Shown: positions 1 through 6,979, numbered from the stretch's first letter. The stretch is DNA of 12,004 nt from Candidatus Nitrosopumilus sp. (GCA_029941825.1 JAPYTM010000017.1:1-12004); one strand, 5' to 3'. Numbers and translations are program-made. The notes: generated by a model not told the origin, from the sequence alone.

Positions 1-752
1 GAAAAGCATTTCAACCACTTGTTGAAAAAGTTTCTTTTGCATCTTTTGGAGATATGGAATCACTTCGTTCAGTAATTGATGATGATACAGCATTTGTTAT
101 TTTAGAACCAATTCAAGGTGAAAGTGGAATCATTGTTGCACCAGAAGGGTTTTTGCAAGAAGTAAGAAAACTTTGTGATGAAAAAGGAATTCTGCTAATT
201 TTTGACGAAATACAAGCTGGTTTAGGTAGAACTGGACGATTATGGGCATGTGAACATTGGAATACATCACCAGACATTTTGTGTTTAGCAAAAGGAATTG
301 CAGGGGGAGTTCCAATGGGTGCAACTCTTGTAAGACCAGATATTCTTGCAGCAATAAATAAAGGAGAACATTCTTCAACGTTTGGCGGCAATCCATTATC
401 GTGTGCAGCAGGAACTGCAGCACTTAAAGCAATTACAGAAGATGGGTTAATTGAAAATTCTGAAAAAATGGGAAAAATATTCAAAAAGGGATTAGAAGAA
501 CTAAAAGAAAAACACACCATGATCAGAGAAATTCGTGGAAAGGGACTAATGATAGGAATAGAAATGAAGTTTGAGGTTAGAGATATTCTAATGGGGTTAA
601 TAAAAAAAGGTGTTTTAATGTTATATTCTGGAAGAAACATACTAAGAATTCTTGCACCACTTGTAATAACTGAAGAAGATATAACAAAAGTTTTACATGC
701 TCTAGATTCAATACTAACTGAAGAGGAGCAAAAACGAAGTGTACAAGGATAA
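1..752 (+). CDS. lysJ: LysW-gamma-L-lysine / acetylornithine-type aminotransferase (5' truncated)
   Basis: Class-III PLP-dependent aminotransferase whose N-terminus lies left of the window. The frame is open from base 3, and the ATG at 54 is internal. It would convert LysW-aminoadipate semialdehyde to LysW-lysine in the cytoplasm, and possibly the matching ornithine precursor. Counting from that internal Met, visible marks are LEPIQGE (18-24), the cofactor Asp in LLIFDEIQAG (47-56) and the Schiff-base lysine in LCLAKGIAGGVPMG (Lys80, near base 291), followed by STFGGNPLSCAA. The C-terminal small domain is complete. Its last 14 nt overlap the Lrp-family regulator gene, and the other lysine genes follow, which favours LysJ over a general ArgD. 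Since no separate arginine pathway is visible here, it could serve both lysine and arginine. The family is certain; the exact substrate is inferred from context. Confidence 0.88.
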   Translation, partial: KAFQPLVEKVSFASFGDMESLRSVIDDDTAFVILEPIQGESGIIVAPEGFLQEVRKLCDEKGILLIFDEIQAGLGRTGRLWACEHWNTSPDILCLAKGIAGGVPMGATLVRPDILAAINKGEHSSTFGGNPLSCAAGTAALKAITEDGLIENSEKMGKIFKKGLEELKEKHTMIREIRGKGLMIGIEMKFEVRDILMGLIKKGVLMLYSGRNILRILAPLVITEEDITKVLHALDSILTEEEQKRSVQG

Positions 753-1158
753 AACAGATGAAAAAATTATTGGGTATCTAAAAGAATATTCTAGAGAGTC
801 TTTTGTAGATATTGGTAAAAAACTAAAACTTTCTGAATCAGCAGTAAGAAGACGTGTGAAAAATTTAGTAGATAGTGGAACAATAAAAAAATTTACAGTT
901 GAGATTGGTGAAGAAAATACAACTAGTGCAATTGTTTTGGTGTCAGTAGATTCTACAACAGACACATCAAAAGTTTCTCTAAAACTTGCTAAACTAGATG
1001 GTGTGAAAACAGTGTATGAAATAACAGGCCAATATGACATTACGACTATCATCAGTGCATCAAATATTGCAGAAATTAATAATACAATAGACGCTTTAAG
1101 AAAAATTTCAGGTGTCGTAGATACAAATACTGTAATAATTTTGAAAAAAGTAATCTAA
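739..1158 (+). CDS. Lrp/AsnC-family transcriptional regulator (LysM-like)
   Basis: A 139-residue protein with an N-terminal winged helix-turn-helix (about 3-50; the recognition helix includes SESAVRRRVKNLVDSGTIKK) and a C-terminal RAM ligand-binding domain (about 62-135; contains the typical GQYDITTII core). Size and order match one-domain archaeal Lrp regulators, which form dimers and octamers and sense amino acids. The GTG at 739 is the start: it has the purine-rich GAGGAG about 10 nt upstream, and it overlaps the lysJ end by 14 nt, which implies translational coupling. In Sulfolobus an Lrp homologue called LysM sits in the lysine cluster and controls it. The same role is inferred here because the gene follows lysJ and faces the lysS promoter region. 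No operator is proven; see the 1234-1249 dyad. Confidence 0.87.
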   Translation: MYKDKTDEKIIGYLKEYSRESFVDIGKKLKLSESAVRRRVKNLVDSGTIKKFTVEIGEENTTSAIVLVSVDSTTDTSKVSLKLAKLDGVKTVYEITGQYDITTIISASNIAEINNTIDALRKISGVVDTNTVIILKKVI

Positions 1159-1233
1159 AACGACTTTCGTATTATAATTTCAATTCAAAACTAAATTAGG
1201 ATCATTATTAGTTAGTTCCAACGAATTTAGTAC

Positions 1234-1249
1234 GAATATGTTTATATTC
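1234..1249. repeat. Inverted repeat overlapping the lysS TATA box, candidate operator
   Basis: GAATAT-GTTT-ATATTC is a perfect dyad with 6-bp arms and a 4-bp spacer, and it covers the TATA box. Short AT-rich dyads of about 15 bp are typical Lrp-family sites, and an Lrp-family gene ends 75 bp upstream. A protein bound here would block TBP. In AT-rich DNA such a dyad can arise by chance, so this is only a candidate. Confidence 0.35.
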
Positions 1250-1250
1250 T
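1241..1250 (+). promoter_or_regulatory. TATA box of the lysS-lysW-lysX-lysK operon
   Basis: The sequence TTTATATTCT is centred about 28 nt before the lysS ATG at 1275. Archaeal transcription starts about 25 nt downstream of the TATA box, so the RNA would begin a few bases before the ATG. No Shine-Dalgarno sequence precedes the ATG, which fits a leaderless transcript. The box lies inside an inverted repeat (1234-1249) and between two near-identical 12-mers. Confidence 0.65.
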
Positions 1251-1274
1251 TAATTTAGATTAACGATTTTAGTA

Positions 1275-2441
1275 ATGAAAGATCCGAATCACTATGCAAA
1301 CATCTACAACGCATATGACAAAAATCCAAAGAAGATTAGAGTACTAGATAGTACACTAAGAGAAGGTGAACAACATCCAGGTGTTTCATTTACAAACAAA
1401 CAAAGAATCCAAATTGCATGGATGTTAGATTATTTTGGAGTAGATCAAATTGAAATCTCACCAATTGTATCAGATGATCATAAAGAAGCAACTAAAACAA
1501 TAATCAAACAAGGATTGAATGCAGATATTGTTTCTCATGGACGTGCACTCAAAAGTGATATTGATATTTCATTAGACTGTGATGCAAAATGGTGTGCAGC
1601 ATATTTAGGAATTTCAGACATACATCTAAAAGATAAACTACGTATTTCAAGAGAAGAAGCATTAGAGAGAGCAGTAAGTACTGTAGAATATGCAAAATCT
1701 CACGGTCTTAAAATTAGATTTACTGTAGAAGATGGAAGTAGAGCAGAGCCAGAATTTTTACTTAAAGTTTGTAAAGAAATTGAGCAAGCAGGAGTTGATA
1801 GAATCAGTCTTCCAGATACAGTTGGAATTTTACGTCCTATTGGAATGTATAATTTTGTTAAAAAAGTTAGAGAGGTTGTAAATACACCATTAGATGCACA
1901 TGTTCATAACGATATAGGATTTGCAGTAGCTAATGCATTTTCAGCATGTGATGCAGGAGTTGATCAAATTCACACCACTATTGATGGTATTGGTGAAAGA
2001 ACAGGTATACCTCCACTTGCAGAAGTTGCAGTAGCACTAACATATCTATACAAATCACCAAATGATTTCAGATTAGATATGCTACTAGATTTATCTAGAT
2101 TAATTGAAGATTATACATCAATCAAACCATATGATTCAAAACCAATTGTAGGTTCAGCAGCATACAAACACAAAGCAGGGACACACCTTGCAGCAATTCT
2201 CAAAAACCCTGCAGCTTATGAGCCAATACCACCAAGAGCAGTAGGAAATAGAAGAAGAATAGTATTTGGAGAATTAGCAGGAAAAACAGGGGCTGCATAT
2301 CTAATGTCACTACTAGGTCTTGAAAAAGATGAAAAAGGAGCAAAGGCTGTTGCAAGAGGATTAAAGAATCTCAGGATGGGGGATCTGATTGAAATCCCAC
2401 TTGAAGATAGACTTGAAAAAAAGATAATTAATGATAAATAG
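1275..2441 (+). CDS. lysS: Homocitrate synthase (alpha-aminoadipate lysine pathway)
   Basis: A 388-residue DRE-TIM metallolyase that would condense 2-oxoglutarate with acetyl-CoA to homocitrate, the first committed step of lysine synthesis through alpha-aminoadipate. The barrel starts with DSTLREGEQHPGVSF (residues 25-39: metal Asp25, catalytic Arg29/Glu30, Gln33). The metal-binding HVHND is at 209-213 and GIGERTGIPPLAEV at 238-251. The protein is short and lacks the C-terminal allosteric domain of isopropylmalate and citramalate synthases. The ATG at 1275 has no ribosome binding site but is correctly spaced from a TATA box, so a leaderless mRNA is likely. lysW follows after 21 nt. A 2-isopropylmalate synthase is the main alternative; the direct link to lysW-lysX-lysK argues strongly against it. 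Confidence 0.9.
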   Translation: MKDPNHYANIYNAYDKNPKKIRVLDSTLREGEQHPGVSFTNKQRIQIAWMLDYFGVDQIEISPIVSDDHKEATKTIIKQGLNADIVSHGRALKSDIDISLDCDAKWCAAYLGISDIHLKDKLRISREEALERAVSTVEYAKSHGLKIRFTVEDGSRAEPEFLLKVCKEIEQAGVDRISLPDTVGILRPIGMYNFVKKVREVVNTPLDAHVHNDIGFAVANAFSACDAGVDQIHTTIDGIGERTGIPPLAEVAVALTYLYKSPNDFRLDMLLDLSRLIEDYTSIKPYDSKPIVGSAAYKHKAGTHLAAILKNPAAYEPIPPRAVGNRRRIVFGELAGKTGAAYLMSLLGLEKDEKGAKAVARGLKNLRMGDLIEIPLEDRLEKKIINDK

Positions 2442-2462
2442 AGAGCGAGGCTAAGAAATAAT

Positions 2463-2630
2463 ATGTCAAAATGTGAAGAATGTGATGCAAATATTTCCAT
2501 ACCAAGTGATGCACTAGAAGGAGAAATTGTAACATGTCCTGAGTGTGGTGCAAGTTTTGAATTATCAAAAGGTTCAGATGGTTTTGATCTAAAGCCCGCC
2601 CAAACGGTTGGCGAGGATTGGGGACAGTGA
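2463..2630 (+). CDS. lysW: LysW amino-group carrier protein (variant C-terminus, EDWGQ)
   Basis: A 55-residue acidic zinc-ribbon protein. Two CxxC pairs (Cys4/Cys7 and Cys25/Cys28) would bind one zinc. The tail ends VGEDWG followed by Gln55 and a TGA stop. In characterised LysW proteins the tail is EDWGE, and the gamma-carboxylate of that last Glu is the attachment point for alpha-aminoadipate (or Glu), protecting its amino group and giving the enzymes an acidic handle. Here the last codon is CAG (2625-2627), so the encoded residue is a glutamine. The ATG has a purine-rich GAGCGAGG about 12 nt upstream. The stop overlaps the lysX start as GTGA. Identity is secure from size, Cys pattern, tail and neighbours; how the Gln end is used is unknown (see findings). 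Confidence 0.93.
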   Translation: MSKCEECDANISIPSDALEGEIVTCPECGASFELSKGSDGFDLKPAQTVGEDWGQ

Positions 2631-3469
2631 GTCCAGATGTTACAATTCTTTACGATAACATCCGTTGGGAAGAAAAAGCTCTACTAGAAGCAGGTAAAAA
2701 AAAAAATATCAACATACAGATGGTTGATTGTAAAAAATTAGCAATAGATTTAGAAAAAAAACATGACGATTATGGCGTAGTTATTCAAAGATGTGTAAGT
2801 TACTATAGAAATTTACATTCAACTGCAGCTCTTGAAGGGTTAGGAGTTAAAGTAATTAATTGTCTCAATACAGGTGTTTTTGCAGGAAATAAATTATTTA
2901 CACATATGTTACTAAAGAAATTTGGAGTGCCAACTCCTGATGCAACAGTTGCTTTTTCAAAAGATGCAGCTTTAGAAGCATTGGAAACACAAGGATTTCC
3001 CAAAGTAATTAAACCAACAGTTGGTAGTTGGGGAAGATTAATTTCAAAATTAAATGATATTGATGCAGCTGAAGGAATTATTGAAAGTAGAGAAACAATG
3101 TATCCAATTTATCAAGTTCATTATTTAGAAGAATTTGTAAAAAGACCACCAAGAGACATTAGAGCAATAATGGTTGGAGACAAAATAGTTGCTGCAATTT
3201 ACAGAAATTCAAAACATTGGAAAACAAACATGGCATTAGGAGGAATAGCTGAGCCTTGTAAAGTGACTTCAGAAATGGAAGAGATGTGTATTAAAGCAAA
3301 AAATGCAGTTCAAGGAGATATTGTAGGTGTGGATTTAATGGAAAGTGATGAAAAAGGACTAGTTGTTCATGAGGTTAACAATACAACTGAATACAAAAAT
3401 ACAGTAAGAGTATGTAATGTAGATATTCCATCACTAATGCTAGATTATGCACTAAAGGTAGAAAAATAA
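2627..3469 (+). CDS. lysX: LysW-alpha-aminoadipate ligase (ATP-grasp)
   Basis: A RimK-like ATP-grasp enzyme, 280 residues from the GTG at 2627. It would use ATP to join the amino group of alpha-aminoadipate to the C-terminal side chain of LysW. Visible marks are GNKLFTHMLLKKFGVPTP (88-105), the nucleotide-binding lysine in FPKVIKPTVGSWGRL (124-138), PPRDIRAIMVGDKIVAAIYR (174-193), the substrate-loop segment NMALGGIAEP (201-210) and the Mg-binding VHEVNNTTEYKNTV (247-260). A TTG at 2618 would add three residues, but GTG 2627 makes the classic GTGA stop-start overlap with lysW and fits family N-termini. Some archaea use one LysX for both aminoadipate and glutamate (lysine and arginine); whether this one does cannot be read from the motifs. 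lysK follows after 3 nt. Confidence 0.92.
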   Translation: MSPDVTILYDNIRWEEKALLEAGKKKNINIQMVDCKKLAIDLEKKHDDYGVVIQRCVSYYRNLHSTAALEGLGVKVINCLNTGVFAGNKLFTHMLLKKFGVPTPDATVAFSKDAALEALETQGFPKVIKPTVGSWGRLISKLNDIDAAEGIIESRETMYPIYQVHYLEEFVKRPPRDIRAIMVGDKIVAAIYRNSKHWKTNMALGGIAEPCKVTSEMEEMCIKAKNAVQGDIVGVDLMESDEKGLVVHEVNNTTEYKNTVRVCNVDIPSLMLDYALKVEK

Positions 3470-3472
3470 GAA

Positions 3473-4600
3473 TTGGACACTCATTTCACAATTACATCAA
3501 GATTTGCAGTAAAGATGCTTGAGAAAGCACTCAGTTTGTACACACCATCTCTTAGTGAAAAACCAATGGCAGAATTTTTAGCTGATAAATGTGATGATTT
3601 AGGATTTGAGGATATTCAAATTGATGAAGTGGGAAACGTAATTGCAAAAAAAGGAACAGGTTCACCAAAAATTATGTTGTGTGGACACATGGATGTGGTT
3701 CCAGGAAAAGTCAAAGTACGAAAAGAAGGCGATTCACTATATGGACGTGGAGCATCAGATGCAAAAGCACCATTAATGGCAATGTTATTTGCTGCAGCAT
3801 CAATTCAAAATAATAATGGAACTATAATTTTTGTTGGAGCTGTAGATGAAGAAGGGAATGCTACGGGAATTAAAAATCTAGTTAAAAAAGAAATGGGCAT
3901 TGATTATGCAGTTTTTGGAGAACCAAGTGGAATTAAGCAAGTTACAATTGCATACAAAGGCAGATTAGCAATAAATCTCAAAATTAGTGTTAAAGATAGT
4001 TCACATGCAAGTGCTCCATGGCTTTCAAAAAATGCAATTCAAGAATCAATGATCTTTGCAAAAGAACTTAGAGATAAATTAGAATCAAACCAAGATGACA
4101 AAACTAAAGGAATGTTATTGACTGCAACTGTTACTGAGATTAAAGGTGGAACAAGTCACAATGTAACTCCAAAAGAATGTGAAACAACTTTTGACATTAG
4201 AATCCCAGTGGATATGAATTGTAAAACAGTTGAACAAAAAATTGCAATACTCGTAAAAGAAATTTCGCAGAAAAGAGAAGTAGAGGCATTTTATTCAATT
4301 CTTGATGAAACTGAACCATTTGAGGCACCTCATAATTCACCACTAGTAAGAGCATTTACCCTTGGAATTATGGATGTAGAACATTCAAGACCAACATTAA
4401 TCAGAAAAACAGGTACAGGAGACATGAATGTTCTTGGAAGTCAATGGAATATTCCTGTTGTAACATATGGTCCAGGAGATCCACACGAAGCCCATACAAT
4501 TGATGAAAAAGTTTCAATTGAAGAATATCTAAAAGGTATAGAAATTTTAAAGAAAACTTTACAGCATTTAAAAAGACTTCATGATAAAAAAATGCAATAA
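3473..4600 (+). CDS. lysK: LysW-lysine / LysW-ornithine hydrolase (M20 metallopeptidase)
   Basis: A 375-residue zinc amidohydrolase of the M20 family that would release lysine (and perhaps ornithine) from LysW by cutting the gamma-amide bond. The metal and catalytic set is complete: GHMDVVPG (His72, Asp74), GRGASDAKAP (bridging Asp96), VDEEG (Glu126/Glu127), FGEPSG (Glu150) and GPGDPHEAHT (His338/His341). The dimerisation lid contains HASAPW and GTSHNVTP. The start is uncertain: TTG 3473 lies 3 nt after the lysX stop behind a weak AAAGGTAG, while ATG 3515 would give 361 residues and begins close to where homologues begin. The stop shares a base with the dphB start (TAATG), so the two are translationally coupled. 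ArgE or DapE is the alternative by family; position in the LysW operon points to LysK. Confidence 0.9.
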   Translation: MDTHFTITSRFAVKMLEKALSLYTPSLSEKPMAEFLADKCDDLGFEDIQIDEVGNVIAKKGTGSPKIMLCGHMDVVPGKVKVRKEGDSLYGRGASDAKAPLMAMLFAAASIQNNNGTIIFVGAVDEEGNATGIKNLVKKEMGIDYAVFGEPSGIKQVTIAYKGRLAINLKISVKDSSHASAPWLSKNAIQESMIFAKELRDKLESNQDDKTKGMLLTATVTEIKGGTSHNVTPKECETTFDIRIPVDMNCKTVEQKIAILVKEISQKREVEAFYSILDETEPFEAPHNSPLVRAFTLGIMDVEHSRPTLIRKTGTGDMNVLGSQWNIPVVTYGPGDPHEAHTIDEKVSIEEYLKGIEILKKTLQHLKRLHDKKMQ

Positions 4601-5637
4601 TGCTTTGGTTTGTAGGTTTAGGAATTTCAGGATTCAAATCAATACCAACTGAGGCATTAGATGTTTTAGCAAAAGCAGACATTGTTTATCTTGAACAATT
4701 TACGAGTCCTATTGGAAAATCAGATTTAACTAAAATTAAAAATGCAGTTAAAGGTGAATTCAGACCTGCAAAAAGATGGTTAGTAGAAGATGGAAAAGAG
4801 ATATTGAAAAATGCTAAAAGAAAGAAAGTGGTATTATTATCATATGGGGATCCATACATTGCAACAACGCATATTGAATTAAGAACAAGAGCAATTAAAG
4901 AAAAAATAAAGACATATTCTATTCATGCATCATCATCGCTTACTTCAATGATAGGTGAATGTGGTTTACATTTTTACAAAGTTGGAAGAATTGCTACAAT
5001 AATGAGTGAAATGAAATCACTTACTACACCATACTATGTTATTTATAAAAATATCATTGAAGGGAATCATACAGTACTTCTCTTAGAGTATAATCAAGAT
5101 AAAGATTTTTTCTTAGATCCTAAAGATGCATTAAATGGATTAATAGAAACAGAAAAAGGTCAGAGAAGAAAAGTCATAAGCACAAATTCATATGTAATAG
5201 TTGCATCAAGGGTAGGATTTAAAGATCAAACAATCATTTCAGGTAAAATATCTAGTTTAAAGAAAAAAGATTTTGGAAAACCCCCACACACAGTAATCAT
5301 TCCAGGTAGGCTACATTTTACAGAGTCAGATGCTTTGAAAATATTAGGAGAGTGTGTTGATGAACCATTTGATAATTCAGAAAAAACAAAAAAGATTTCA
5401 AAACAAATGATGGAAAAATATGTTCCAATGGTCAGAGAAGCACTCAAAGAAATTGAATCACATTACAAAAATGAAAAAGAATTTCAAGTAATTTTGGAAA
5501 ATGCAAATTTGTACATACAAGATGCAGAAAAATTTCTAGAAGATGGACAAGATGAAGTAGCAATTTTGAGTATTGGATATGCGGATGGTCTTGTTGATGC
5601 ATTACGATTAGCAAAAGGCCTTGATCCAAAAATGTAA
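4600..5637 (+). CDS. dphB: Diphthine synthase fused to a C-terminal DUF357-like domain
   Basis: Residues 1 to about 260 form a tetrapyrrole-methylase-fold SAM methyltransferase. It would methylate the 3-amino-3-carboxypropyl histidine of elongation factor aEF-2, making the diphthine intermediate of diphthamide. Marks are WFVGLGISG (3-11), LEQFTSP (31-37), LLSYGDPYIATTH (79-91), HASSSLTSMIGECGLHFYKVG (109-129, the SAM pocket region) and PHTVIIPGRLHFTESDAL (229-246). Archaeal DphB usually ends near 260-265. Here about 80 more residues follow, a helical block whose motifs NLYIQDAEKFLEDG and AILSIGYADGLVDALRLAKGL resemble DUF357 (about 270-341). That small archaeal domain is, in my recollection, often encoded beside cytidylyltransferase genes, and such a gene follows here after 41 nt. 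The ATG overlaps the lysK stop by one base. Confidence 0.9.
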   Translation: MLWFVGLGISGFKSIPTEALDVLAKADIVYLEQFTSPIGKSDLTKIKNAVKGEFRPAKRWLVEDGKEILKNAKRKKVVLLSYGDPYIATTHIELRTRAIKEKIKTYSIHASSSLTSMIGECGLHFYKVGRIATIMSEMKSLTTPYYVIYKNIIEGNHTVLLLEYNQDKDFFLDPKDALNGLIETEKGQRRKVISTNSYVIVASRVGFKDQTIISGKISSLKKKDFGKPPHTVIIPGRLHFTESDALKILGECVDEPFDNSEKTKKISKQMMEKYVPMVREALKEIESHYKNEKEFQVILENANLYIQDAEKFLEDGQDEVAILSIGYADGLVDALRLAKGLDPKM

Positions 5638-5678
5638 TCTTGAGCGATGAATTAAAGAGAGGGTTTTAAAATTAAAAA

Positions 5679-6299
5679 ATGTTGAAGTCAAATGAAAAAG
5701 CAATTCTTTCTGCAATGTATGTATGTCAAATAAATGGTAAATCGCCAATGGATATGATAAAGAAAGAGAGTGTATTATCAGAAGATGAAATAAATTTAAA
5801 AATTGATGAGTTGGTAAAAAATCAACTAATAAATGAAGATAGGGTAACAATTACTGAAATCGGACGAGATTCATTACATGTGGTATTAGCAGGGGGGGTA
5901 TTTGACATCATACATCCAGGGCATATTCACACACTAAATGAAGCAAAAGCATTAGGAGATATTTTAGTGGTAGTTGTAGCTACGGATAATACATCAGTAA
6001 AGATGAAAAAGAGAAACCCATTACACACTCAAGAACAAAGACAAGAATTAGTAAATTCACTTTCAATGGTAGATCTTTGTCTGATAGGACAAGAAAATGA
6101 TATTTTCAAAACAGTAAATCATGTAAAGCCACAAATTATTGCATTAGGATATGATCAAGTTCATCAAGAAAAATTCATTGTGGATGGATGTAAGAGAATT
6201 AATCTAGATGCAAAAGTTGCAAGATTACAATCACCAATTCCTGAAAGTTCTAGCTCTAAAATACAAAAAGAGTATGGTGAATCAATTCACGGAATCTAA
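5679..6299 (+). CDS. ribL: Winged-helix/cytidylyltransferase protein, probable archaeal FAD synthetase
   Basis: A 206-residue two-part protein. Residues 1-66 form a winged-helix-like domain without catalytic motifs. Residues 67-206 are a nucleotidyltransferase of the TagD/RibL type: AGGVFDIIHPGHIHTLNEAK contains the HPGH nucleotide-binding motif (79-82), RNPLHTQEQRQELV (112-125) supplies arginines, IIALGYDQ (153-160) is the family's LGYD-like motif, and SSSSKI (190-195) matches the ISSTKI-type loop. RibL transfers AMP from ATP to FMN, giving FAD. Specificity is inferred because the next gene, convergent and overlapping by 4 nt, is the FMN-making riboflavin kinase. Glycerol-3-phosphate cytidylyltransferase or a phosphopantetheine adenylyltransferase-like enzyme are alternatives. 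There is a GAGAGGG about 15 nt before the ATG and no separate TATA box, so it is probably read from the lysS/dphB transcript. Confidence 0.78.
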   Translation: MLKSNEKAILSAMYVCQINGKSPMDMIKKESVLSEDEINLKIDELVKNQLINEDRVTITEIGRDSLHVVLAGGVFDIIHPGHIHTLNEAKALGDILVVVVATDNTSVKMKKRNPLHTQEQRQELVNSLSMVDLCLIGQENDIFKTVNHVKPQIIALGYDQVHQEKFIVDGCKRINLDAKVARLQSPIPESSSSKIQKEYGESIHGI

Positions 6300-6979
6300 G
6301 AACTTATTGGAATTTTAATAGAAACTTTAGAGCCATCTTTTAGTTTTCCAGTTTTTCTCAGACAAGTTTTTGAGATTAACTCAATTACTGAGTCATTATG
6401 ATGTGTTCGCTCAAGCATAATTAATTCACAACTAATAGAGTTGTTGAGTTTTGCAGAAAAACACTTTACCCAACCATAAGTTCTCTTTCCATCTGAAAAA
6501 CTATTAATTTTGACACCTTCTAAAGTTTCAAATTGTTTTATTGCTTCTTGATGAGTTTTTTGATCTAATCTAACATTAAGAGTTCCAGGAAATGGAACAT
6601 ATCCAATTTTTGATTTGAATTGTTTAGTATATCCTTTTAGTGCCATATAGTATGCACCTTCACCCATTCCAGAAACTAGAGTCCCTTTTAGTTCAACATG
6701 TGATGGAAAGGAATCTAAACTTTTTTGTAAAACAGCTGCTAGTTTTACCATTTCTGAAAATCCTTTTGCCGTAATTTTTACTGAGATATTTCGTCCATCA
6801 ATTATTCTTTCAATGAATTGATTTTTTTCTAATTCAAGTAGATGTTTTGATGCAGCCTGTTGTGATTTTTTTATATTCTTTCCAAGCAAAGAAGTTGTAA
6901 CAATAACATAGTTGTGTTTTGCACCTTTTGATAAGAGATAAGAGAGAGTTAAGATGTGCTGAATTTTTAATTCAGTCAT
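6296..6979 (-). CDS. ribK: Winged-helix / CTP-dependent riboflavin kinase
   Basis: A 227-residue protein with an N-terminal MarR-like winged helix (about 1-85, recognition region KKSQQAASKHLLELEKNQFI) and a C-terminal DUF120 riboflavin kinase (about 94-227). Kinase marks are LKGTLVSGMGEGAYYMALKGY (97-117), FPGTLNVRL (130-138), a YGWVKC strand (168-173), LERTHHND (189-196) and the closing RKTGKLKDGSKVSIKI (208-223). Archaeal RibK phosphorylates riboflavin to FMN using CTP rather than ATP. Winged-helix fusions are known in this family and may repress flavin genes, but no target is visible. The ATG lies 9 nt after the dnaG stop, so the two genes are probably one transcript, and the 3' end overlaps the FAD synthetase gene tail to tail. 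Identity is clear from DUF120 motifs. Confidence 0.9.
   Translation of the reverse strand: MTELKIQHILTLSYLLSKGAKHNYVIVTTSLLGKNIKKSQQAASKHLLELEKNQFIERIIDGRNISVKITAKGFSEMVKLAAVLQKSLDSFPSHVELKGTLVSGMGEGAYYMALKGYTKQFKSKIGYVPFPGTLNVRLDQKTHQEAIKQFETLEGVKINSFSDGKRTYGWVKCFSAKLNNSISCELIMLERTHHNDSVIELISKTCLRKTGKLKDGSKVSIKIPISS

Noticed and set aside
113..640. Long - strand frames opposite lysJ (175 and 97 codons)
   Set aside because: They lie wholly antisense to conserved aminotransferase motifs, have biased Ile/Phe/Ser-rich translations, and show no family features.
1168..1180. TATA-like TATTATAATTTC after the Lrp-type gene
   Set aside because: No start codon of a supported gene lies at a suitable distance; the 1241-1250 box fits lysS far better.
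2618..2626. LysX start at TTG 2618
   Set aside because: It would overlap the lysW tail by 13 nt and use a rarer start. GTG 2627 gives the usual 4-nt GTGA overlap and a family-like N-terminus.
5659..5672. TATA-like GGTTTTAAAATTAA before the RibL-like gene
   Set aside because: It is only about 13 nt from the ATG, too close for archaeal initiation upstream of the start codon.
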